Positions 23,093 to 28,777 of a stretch of DNA of 28,777 bases are shown one piece after another. The position numbers and the translations under genes are program-made. The stretch is taken from NCBI GenBank assembly GCA_002496565.1, contig DAKJ01000007.1, forward strand, positions 1 through 28,777, read 5' to 3'. The stretch is from Methanosarcina sp. UBA289 (GTDB lineage Archaea; Halobacteriota; Methanosarcinia; Methanosarcinales; Methanosarcinaceae). Below the pieces are notes generated by a model that was given only the letters and a program-made list of their open reading frames with translations, did not search any database and was not told the DNA's origin. Numbering within the stretch: position 1 is the stretch's first letter; each line of letters starts with the position of its first letter.

Positions 23093-24946
23093 TTATTTAC
23101 GCTTTTCGTCGTCAACTACCTCATAATCAGCGTCAACGACCGTTTCTTCAGGACCTTTTGCATCGTGGCTTCCTGCTTCGCCTGAAGCCTGCTGAGCCTG
23201 CTGCTGGGCTTTCTGGTACATTGCAGTGGAGATCGGGTATACGGCTTCCTGAAGAGCTTCAGTCTTTGTCTTAATGGCTTCGCTGTCCTTACCTTCAAGA
23301 GCTTTCTTAAGATCCTCGATTGCGGCATTTACCTTTGACTTCTGGTCTTCTGTGGCCACATCTCCAGCTTCCTTTAATGTCTTTTCCGCAGCATTGATCA
23401 GAGCCTCGGCATTGTTCCTGGTCTCGACGTCTTCTTTGCGCTTTTTATCTTCTTCGGCATGCATTTCCGCATCTTTGACCATGCGCTCGATTTCGTCATC
23501 CGAAAGTCCGCCCGGCTTCTGGATGGATATGGACTGCTCCTTACCGGTTCCGAGGTCTTTTGCACCTACATGCAGGATCCCGTTTGCGTCAATATCGAAA
23601 GTAACTTCAATCTGCGGGATGCCTCTTGGAGCTGGTGGAATACCATCCAGAGTAAAGCGGCCGAGAGTCTTGTTTTCGGAAGCAATTCCCCTTTCTCCCT
23701 GAAGGACATGAATCTCTACTGAAGGCTGGTTATCAGCTGCTGTTGAGAAAATCTGACTTTTCTTCGTTGGAATTGTCGTGTTTCTCTGGATCAGTGGGGT
23801 TGCTATGCCTCCGAGCGTTTCGATTCCGAGAGTCAGAGGAGTAACATCAAGCAGCAGGATGTCTTTAACTTCGCCTCCTAGCACACCGGCCTGGATGGCT
23901 GCCCCAATTGCAACGGCCTCATCAGGATTGATGTTCTTGTAAGGCTTCTTGCCGGTAAAGTTCTCCACAAGCTCGACTACTGCAGGCATCCTTGTGGCGC
24001 CTCCGACCAGAATCACTTTATCGAGATCATTTGGAGTGAGTTTTGCATCACTGAGAGCCTGGCGCATAGATACAAGGGTCTTTTCAAGAAGGTCCTCGGT
24101 CATCTTCTGGAACTGGGCTCTGGTCAGGTCGACATCGAGGTGCTTTGGTTCCCCATCCGGACCAACTGTAAGGAATGGAAGGTTGATATTTGTACTTGCA
24201 ACTCCGGACAGCTCGATCTTGGCTTTTTCCGCAGCATCGGTTAAGCGCTGGAGTACGGCTTTATCTTTTGAGAGGTCAATTCCTTCGGTTTTCCTGAACT
24301 CGGCAAGTAAGTAGTTAACAATACGCTGGTCGAAGTCGTCTCCTCCGAGGCGAGTGTCGCCGCTTGTGGATTTTACCTCAAAGACTCCGCCTCCGAGCTC
24401 GAGAATGGATACATCAAAGGTTCCGCCACCCAGGTCGTAGACAAGAATTGTTTGTTCTATATCTCCCTTGTCAAGCCCGTAAGCCAGGGAGGCGGCAGTG
24501 GGTTCATTGATAATTCTCAGAACTTCAAGACCTGCAATTGCCCCTGCATCCTTTGTAGCCTGTCTCTGGGCGTCGTTGAAATAGGCAGGGACTGTGATAA
24601 CAGCCTGTCTGATAGTTTCTCCAAGATAAGCTTCTGCATCGGTTTTGAGCTTCTGAAGAATCATCGCGGAGATTTCCTGTGGCTTATACTCCGTTCCCTG
24701 AAGAGTCACCTTGTAATTGGCGTCTCCCATATGCCTTTTAATGGAATAAACAGTATTTTCAGGATTCGAAACAGCCTGTCTTTTTGCAACCTGGCCTACA
24801 AGTTTCTCTCCTTTTTTAGAAAATCCGACCACTGACGGGGTTGTCCTTGCGCCTTCGGCATTAGGGATCACGACAGCTTCCCCGCCTTCCATTACTGCCA
24901 TGCATGAATTAGTAGTACCAAGGTCAATACCAAGTATTTTTGCCAT
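23093..24946 (-). CDS. dnaK: Chaperone DnaK (Hsp70)
   Basis: A 617-residue Hsp70. The nucleotide-binding domain starts with ILGIDLGTTNSCMAV and includes VPAYFNDAQRQATKDAG, VYDLGGGTFDVSIL and ILVGGATRMPAV. The substrate-binding domain follows from about residue 370, including LLLDVTPLTLGIETLGG. The tail ends DADYEVVDDEKRK. Between NTVYSIKRHMG and ISAMILQKLK it lacks the roughly 20-residue insertion of Gram-negative DnaK. It therefore resembles Gram-positive-type Hsp70, as known for methanogen DnaK. It sits between grpE and dnaJ, the classic chaperone operon order. It folds and protects proteins with ATP, with GrpE as nucleotide exchange factor. Confidence 0.98.
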   Translation of the reverse strand: MAKILGIDLGTTNSCMAVMEGGEAVVIPNAEGARTTPSVVGFSKKGEKLVGQVAKRQAVSNPENTVYSIKRHMGDANYKVTLQGTEYKPQEISAMILQKLKTDAEAYLGETIRQAVITVPAYFNDAQRQATKDAGAIAGLEVLRIINEPTAASLAYGLDKGDIEQTILVYDLGGGTFDVSILELGGGVFEVKSTSGDTRLGGDDFDQRIVNYLLAEFRKTEGIDLSKDKAVLQRLTDAAEKAKIELSGVASTNINLPFLTVGPDGEPKHLDVDLTRAQFQKMTEDLLEKTLVSMRQALSDAKLTPNDLDKVILVGGATRMPAVVELVENFTGKKPYKNINPDEAVAIGAAIQAGVLGGEVKDILLLDVTPLTLGIETLGGIATPLIQRNTTIPTKKSQIFSTAADNQPSVEIHVLQGERGIASENKTLGRFTLDGIPPAPRGIPQIEVTFDIDANGILHVGAKDLGTGKEQSISIQKPGGLSDDEIERMVKDAEMHAEEDKKRKEDVETRNNAEALINAAEKTLKEAGDVATEDQKSKVNAAIEDLKKALEGKDSEAIKTKTEALQEAVYPISTAMYQKAQQQAQQASGEAGSHDAKGPEETVVDADYEVVDDEKRK

Positions 24947-25142
24947 GTTTTATCCTCACTAATTACCTGGTTAAATTATTAATTATTCAGTTAAAATTTA
25001 TATTAAATTATAGAGTTAGACAAATTTTTTAGACAAATCATTAAGTTAAATTATGTATTAAGTTATTTGATAAAGTTAGAGTAAAGTTATTCAGTATAAT
25101 CAGAGAGTAAGTTATACCTGAATTCAGGAGTAGATTTTCTCC
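24947..25142 (-). promoter_or_regulatory. AT-rich grpE-dnaK spacer with short repeats and a probable dnaK promoter
   Basis: 196 bp, extremely AT-rich. On the minus strand TTTAATATAAATT (about 24995-25007) is TATA-like and lies about 50 bp before the dnaK ATG, so dnaK may have its own promoter. TTAGACAAAT occurs twice (25016-25025, 25029-25038), and several AAGTTA or AAAGTTA copies follow up to 25130. Confidence 0.4.
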
Positions 25143-25775
25143 TTACTTCTCGACTTCATCATCAGGATTTCTGGCCACTGAAACCATAGCAGGCCTGATA
25201 ACTTTAGAGTTAAGAGCATATCCCGTTTTATAAACATCTACTATAGTATTGTCCGGGACTTCAGAGGTCTCGATATGTTGAACTGCCTCATGCCTGTGAG
25301 GGTCAAATTCGCTGGCTTTTTCACTCTCAATCTTCTCAATCCCGTACTTTTCGAGAATCGAGAAAAACTGCTTTGAAAGCTGTTCGATTCCACTGACGAT
25401 CGAGCTCATGTCCTCTGCAGTTTTTGCAGATTTAAGGGCACGATCAAAATTATCCGTTACTTCAAGGAAGTCAAGAAGTACCTGCTCAAGCACAGCTTTC
25501 CGGTTTTCCTCCATCTGGCGGGCGTTCCGTTTTCTGAAATTGTCAAAGTCTGCTGCAAGCCGGAAATACTTATCCATGAGAAGCTGTTTCTCCTCCTGGC
25601 ACCTAGCTTCAGGACTTTTTTCAGCTTCCGGACTGGCAGAAGCCTCTTTGGGTTTTTCCAGTGCTTCATAAGCCTCTTCCGCCGAAGAACCAGAATTTTG
25701 GGCTTCAGAATTTTCAGCCCCAGCCTGGGCATCTTCTTTAGAATCTTTAGTTTCATCTTTATTGAATATTCTCAT
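25143..25775 (-). CDS. grpE: Nucleotide exchange factor GrpE
   Basis: A 210-residue protein that releases ADP from DnaK. Residues 1-55 are acidic and low in complexity. A long coiled coil follows (about 57-110, including DKYFRLAADFDNFRKRNARQ). The conserved C-terminal beta domain has GIEKIES, FDPHRHEAVQHIET, then VYKTGYALNSKVIRPAMVSV. The length and order are typical, with a longer acidic N-terminus than many bacterial homologues. It is the first gene of grpE-dnaK-dnaJ. A TATA element (25841-25850) lies about 65-75 bp upstream. Confidence 0.97.
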   Translation of the reverse strand: MRIFNKDETKDSKEDAQAGAENSEAQNSGSSAEEAYEALEKPKEASASPEAEKSPEARCQEEKQLLMDKYFRLAADFDNFRKRNARQMEENRKAVLEQVLLDFLEVTDNFDRALKSAKTAEDMSSIVSGIEQLSKQFFSILEKYGIEKIESEKASEFDPHRHEAVQHIETSEVPDNTIVDVYKTGYALNSKVIRPAMVSVARNPDDEVEK

Positions 25776-25840
25776 TCATCGAACCCCATCAAGTAAGTAC
25801 AACGGTTTCGCTCGTCCTGTGATCTGTGATTGTTTGTAAT

Positions 25841-25850
25841 TCTATAAATA
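25841..25850 (-). promoter_or_regulatory. TATA box of the grpE-dnaK-dnaJ cluster
   Basis: On the minus strand TATTTATAGA lies 66-75 bp before the grpE ATG, predicting a leader of about 40 nt. GATGGGGTTCGATGA just before the ATG may serve ribosome binding. No bacterial CIRCE-type inverted repeat is visible here. Confidence 0.45.
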
Positions 25851-25903
25851 CTTTTCTGATATTTAGGAATACTCATCACTCAAAAACAAACGAAAAAGAA
25901 AAA

Positions 25904-26347
25904 TCAGTAAAAGTGGTTTTGAAGTTTATAAAAGAGTGCTTTGAGCATTACAACGCTTGCAATCATGGAAGCCGCAACTGCTGAAATCACCTGGTCCCAC
26001 CCTATGGCTGAGATTCCTCCACCCAGTGCAAACTGCACGCCGCCTACAAGCGACACAAATACAAAGGAAAATCCAAAACCTGCAAGAGCTCCCCCGATAA
26101 GGGAACTTAGGGTGTCCAGCCCACGTTTTTCATAAAAAACCATGCCTGCAATAAACATTACTGCAAAGATTAAAAGTACGACTGCGGAGGGCAACGGACT
26201 TTCTTTTGTGGAAAAGATATTAAAGAGCCCGAGCCCCATATCAACCAGGAATATACCCATGAAAACCGAAATCGCAAGAGTTTTAACAAACGGGTTTTCA
26301 AAGATCGACTGAGAGTTAGGGTTTATGTTGTTAATAATACCAGGCAC
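25904..26347 (-). CDS. Small integral membrane protein of unknown function
   Basis: A 147-residue protein with about four hydrophobic helices: residues about 22-45 (VKTLAISVFMGIFLVDMGLG), 54-75 (PSAVVLLIFAVMFIAGMVFY), 84-108 (GGALAGFGFSFVFVSLVGGV) and 118-142 (WDQVISAVAASMIASVVMLK). The N-terminal 18 residues are polar (NNINPNSQS). There is no catalytic motif and I do not recognise a characterised family. It lies upstream of grpE on the same strand, 128 bp away, with the grpE promoter in between, so it is probably a separate transcript. The open frame, reasonable composition and hydrophobic periodicity support a real gene. Confidence 0.7.
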   Translation of the reverse strand: MPGIINNINPNSQSIFENPFVKTLAISVFMGIFLVDMGLGLFNIFSTKESPLPSAVVLLIFAVMFIAGMVFYEKRGLDTLSSLIGGALAGFGFSFVFVSLVGGVQFALGGGISAIGWDQVISAVAASMIASVVMLKALFYKLQNHFY

Positions 26348-26430
26348 CTTATGTTTTTGGATGTTTAACTTTATGGTATAAACTGTATAATTTATATAAA
26401 CTTTTACATATTGAATTTAGTTTTTAATCC

Positions 26431-26472
26431 AACCGTTGGGCCGCAACCGTTGAGTCGCAACCGTTGCGCCGG
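26431..26472. repeat. Three tandem 14-bp repeats upstream of mfnD
   Basis: AACCGTTGGGCCGC, AACCGTTGAGTCGC and AACCGTTGCGCCGG follow each other without spacing (26431-26444, 26445-26458, 26459-26472). They are GC-rich within AT-rich DNA and border the hairpin-repeat cluster. Confidence 0.75.
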
Positions 26473-26633
26473 TTGATCACGCCGTTGTTAGGGGTTTTCG
26501 ATTTAGCAAGATTTTTCGCTCAAGCCTTTTTTGAAAAGGCTTGTGATCACGCCGATAGGGTTTGGGGATAAGGTTCTTATCAAACCCTAACGTTGCCAGG
26601 GGTTTTCGCTCAAGCCTTTTTTGAAAAGGCTTG
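26473..26633. repeat. Cluster of hairpin repeats upstream of mfnD
   Basis: Two related units lie in tandem. Each has TGATCACGCCG, then GGGGTTTTCG, then CTCAAGCC, a T-rich loop and AAGGCTTG. Unit one includes 26491-26543 with an 18-bp insert (ATTTAGCAAGATTTTTCG); unit two ends at 26633 without it. CAAGCCTTTT and AAAAGGCTTG pair as a 10-bp stem with a 3-nt loop (26521-26543, and again 26611-26633). Between them AGGGTTTG/CAAACCCT (26557-26564, 26581-26588) forms another hairpin with an inner GATAA/TTATC stem. The 43-bp part 26501-26543 recurs inverted after mfnF. Confidence 0.8.
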
Positions 26634-26643
26634 GAACAAAAAG

Positions 26644-26653
26644 TAATATATAA
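26644..26653 (+). promoter_or_regulatory. TATA box of mfnD-mfnF (probably leaderless)
   Basis: TAATATATAA follows the purine-rich AACAAAAAG, a likely BRE. Its centre is about 27 bp from the ATG at 26676, so transcription would begin at or next to the start codon. This decides against the upstream TTG at 26631, which lies inside the repeat and before the promoter. Confidence 0.6.
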
Positions 26654-26675
26654 ATTACCGAGTTTCTCCTTTCCG

Positions 26676-27635
26676 ATGAAAATCCTGATTGCAGAATTTG
26701 CTGTCGGCACGGACATTGAAAAGTCCCTTATCCCTGAGGGAGCAGCTATGCTAGAAACCCTTGCCGAAAGCTTTACCCGTCTCGGGCATGAGGTTTACTA
26801 CCCATCCGCAGGCACGAAGATCTGTGCAGGCACGCGTGTTGAATCCACAGACGAAAGTTTCAGGCAGGTAATTGAGAGAAAAGCAAAGGACTGTGATGCA
26901 GGGCTGGTTATTGCCCCTGATTCCATGATTCCCGAGTTGAATGAAGTTCTTGAAGAAAATACCGTAAACCTGGGATGTTCGCCTCAATCGGCAACCTGCT
27001 GCGCGGATAAGCTTATGTGCACGGAAATTCTGAAGAAAGCCGGAATTAAAGCCCCTGAAATAGTAAAAAAGGCTGAAGAAGGCAAAAAGTATGTTACAAA
27101 GCCCAGGTTCGGCTGCGGCGCAGAGGCAACATACCTTGTCACAGAGTTTGATAACAACGAGGAACTCGTTGCAAGCGAGTATGTTAAAGGAGAAACCCTG
27201 AGCGTAAGCCTTATAGCAGGAAAAAAACCGCTTCCTCTTACTGTGAACCGCCAGTTCATAGAATTTGGCGAAAAAGAAACTGAAGCTGGAGAAAATGGGA
27301 AAACAGGAGCCTTCGGTATAAAATATAATGGAAGCCTTACTCCTTACCAGACTCCAAGGCGAGACGAACTCTATGAAACTGCAATCTCCACAGTTAAATG
27401 CCTGAACTGTTTCGGGTATGTAGGTGTAGATATTATACTTGCTGATCTTCCATATGTAGTGGATGTAAACCCCAGGCCCACAGCATCACTTTTCGGGATT
27501 AGCCACGTTATGCGAGAGGAAATTGGAGACTTGCTTTTGAAAAATAAGTTTGGAGAACTGCCTGACTCGATACATATTGAGGGAGAATACCGCTTTTCAA
27601 AGGATGCGCTTGGGGAGCTTTTCGAAAAGGCTTGA
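26676..27635 (+). CDS. mfnD: Tyramine--L-glutamate ligase MfnD (ATP-grasp, methanofuran biosynthesis)
   Basis: A 319-residue ATP-grasp enzyme expected to join tyramine to the gamma-carboxyl of glutamate in methanofuran synthesis. The N-terminal pre-ATP domain starts MKILIAEFAVGTD. ATP-grasp features are YVTKPRFGCGAE (139-150, with a nucleotide-contacting Lys), the hinge region SEYVKGETLSV (167-177) and the metal site GYVGVDI (248-253). VVDVNPRPTAS (261-271) completes the set. This pattern is that of MfnD (MJ0815 family), related to PylC-type ligases. I chose the ATG at 26676 from the TATA spacing. The next gene, 77 bp on, encodes another methanofuran enzyme, which supports the assignment. Confidence 0.88.
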   Translation: MKILIAEFAVGTDIEKSLIPEGAAMLETLAESFTRLGHEVYYPSAGTKICAGTRVESTDESFRQVIERKAKDCDAGLVIAPDSMIPELNEVLEENTVNLGCSPQSATCCADKLMCTEILKKAGIKAPEIVKKAEEGKKYVTKPRFGCGAEATYLVTEFDNNEELVASEYVKGETLSVSLIAGKKPLPLTVNRQFIEFGEKETEAGENGKTGAFGIKYNGSLTPYQTPRRDELYETAISTVKCLNCFGYVGVDIILADLPYVVDVNPRPTASLFGISHVMREEIGDLLLKNKFGELPDSIHIEGEYRFSKDALGELFEKA

Positions 27636-27712
27636 GAGATAGGGAATAGGTCGAAAAGCCGAAAGTAAAGAATAATCGAAAGCTTGAAAAAAACATATTA
27701 AAAGGCTTAAAA

Positions 27713-28696
27713 ATGAATTCGAAGATTATCGGGCTTGATATTGGAGGAGCGAATACTAAACTTGCCTCCTCGGATGGAAAGATTGTAGAACTGCATTATT
27801 TACCTCTCTGGAAAAATACGCAGCTTCCGAAGGTCTTAAAGGAAATAGCACAGCGGCTGCAGCCTGAAAAAGTTGCTGTGGTTATGACTGGGGAACTTGC
27901 AGACTGTTTTGAAGACAAAGAACAGGGCATCCACTTTATAAAGTCCTGTGTTGATTCTGCCTTTGGGATCTCAAAAGTGTCTTATATTAACAGCATGGGA
28001 AGGTTCCAGAGCGAAACTGACGAGGTAAGGGAACTTGCTGCTGCCAACTGGGCGGCTTCAGCCAGGTTGATAGGAAAAGAAATAGGCGATTGTATTTTTG
28101 TGGATGTGGGAAGTACCACAAGCGATATTATCCCTATCGTGTCAGGAGAACATAAAGCTGGGCTTAATGATTTTGAGCGGCTGGTAAGAAGTGAACTTGT
28201 GTATGCAGGCACCCTCCGGACAAATCTTGCCTCAATTCTCGAAAAAGTAAAACTTGAGAGGGGCTGGTGCAGGACAGCTTCCGAACTCTTTGCTACAACT
28301 GCAGATGCTTATCTCCTGCTTGGGAAAATTGATGAAAGCATGTATACCTGTGAGACCGCTGACGGAGCAGGCAGGAGCAAAATCAATGCTATGCGCAGGC
28401 TTGCAAGACTGGTATGTGCCGACCTTTCCGAAATCCAGGAAAGAGAAATCTACGAAATTGCGGGCCAGTTAAAAGAAAAACAGGTTTCTATTCTCACTGA
28501 GGCAATTTCCGAGGTTGCGGAAAGGAACGGGCTTAAAAAAATCGCAGCTGCAGGCCTTGGAGAATTCCTGATAAAGGAAGCTGCCGAGAAGCTTGGTTTC
28601 GAATGCATTTCGATATCTGGACGCTGGGGAGAAGAGATCTCAAAAGTCTTTCCGGCATATGCGGCTGCCAGACTGCTTGCCTGTAAGCCTTTTTAA
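27713..28696 (+). CDS. mfnF: Methanofuran biosynthesis condensing enzyme MfnF
   Basis: A 327-residue member of the hydantoinase/oxoprolinase-like, actin-fold group, long annotated as an H4MPT-linked C1 transfer pathway protein. MfnF joins gamma-glutamyltyramine to the phosphorylated aminomethylfuran unit to build the methanofuran core. Phosphate-binding loops of this fold are GLDIGGANTK (7-16) and FVDVGSTTSDIIPI (129-142). LVYAGTLRTNLA and ATTADAYLLLGKI follow. The C-terminal part has AAAGLGEFLI, a further nucleotide-binding segment. The length is normal. It follows mfnD on the same strand and is probably cotranscribed. Methanofuran carries the first C1 unit in CO2-reducing methanogenesis and the last in methyl oxidation. 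Confidence 0.88.
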   Translation: MNSKIIGLDIGGANTKLASSDGKIVELHYLPLWKNTQLPKVLKEIAQRLQPEKVAVVMTGELADCFEDKEQGIHFIKSCVDSAFGISKVSYINSMGRFQSETDEVRELAAANWAASARLIGKEIGDCIFVDVGSTTSDIIPIVSGEHKAGLNDFERLVRSELVYAGTLRTNLASILEKVKLERGWCRTASELFATTADAYLLLGKIDESMYTCETADGAGRSKINAMRRLARLVCADLSEIQEREIYEIAGQLKEKQVSILTEAISEVAERNGLKKIAAAGLGEFLIKEAAEKLGFECISISGRWGEEISKVFPAYAAARLLACKPF

Positions 28697-28699
28697 AAA

Positions 28700-28777
28700 C
28701 AAGCCTTTTTAAAAAAGGCTTGAGCGAAAAATCTTGCTAAATCTAAAACGTCATGAAGGCGTGATCACAAGCCTTTT
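28700..28777. repeat. Inverted copies of the mfnD-upstream hairpin repeat after mfnF
   Basis: 28700-28742 is the reverse complement of 26501-26543 with one mismatch in 43 bases. It forms the same stem (AAGCCTTTTT against AAAAAAGGCTT) four bases after the mfnF stop. A second copy begins at 28758, where GGCGTGATCACAAGCCTTTT is the exact reverse complement of 26534-26553, and runs out of the window. Being right behind the stop codon, the first hairpin could also serve as the 3' end of the mfnD-mfnF transcript. Confidence 0.85.

Noticed and set aside
26631..26675. Upstream TTG start that would lengthen MfnD by 15 residues
   Set aside because: It begins inside the hairpin repeat and upstream of the TATA box at 26644-26653; the ATG at 26676 has ideal leaderless spacing.

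Overview
The window looks like chromosomal DNA of a methanogenic archaeon of the Methanosarcina type. It carries two methanofuran-biosynthesis genes (mfnD, mfnF). It also has a tetraether lipid synthase, a small ferredoxin and a geranylgeranyl reductase in the order I recall for M. acetivorans MA1486-MA1485-MA1484. AT-rich spacers with TATA-box promoters, and bacterial-type grpE-dnaK-dnaJ and kdp genes, also fit a Methanosarcina. The species cannot be fixed by eye.

Layout. 1-493 (minus): 5' part of a gene for a secreted, Asp/Gln/Asn/Ser-repeat protein that runs off the left edge. 1091-2781: a winged-helix protein with two membrane segments, then a small secreted protein with a SipW/TasA-type signal. 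2800-4900: gene-poor, repeat-rich DNA with a 117-bp inverted-repeat element and an 871-bp segment bounded by long inverted repeats. That segment carries a TspO-family membrane protein gene and seems to have split a small reading frame. 4902-9079: a lipid module with a TetR regulator, the radical SAM tetraether synthase Tes, a 2[4Fe-4S] ferredoxin and a geranylgeranyl reductase. Together they would saturate archaeol lipids and join their tails into membrane-spanning lipids.

9525-21384 is a potassium-uptake region. On the minus strand are trkA-trkH, the operon kdpA-kdpB-kdpC-kdpD, and a second stand-alone trkA paralogue. A small winged-helix gene lies on the plus strand, divergent from trkA-trkH and convergent with kdpD. 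KdpD has the sensor and membrane parts but no histidine-kinase domain, and there is no kdpE here. 21817-25775 (minus) is the chaperone set grpE-dnaK-dnaJ, preceded by a gene for a small membrane protein of unknown function.

26348-28777 holds mfnD and mfnF on the plus strand. They are flanked by copies of a hairpin-forming repeat in opposite orientations (43 bp, 42 identical). No rRNA, tRNA, CRISPR array, complete transposase or phage gene was found.
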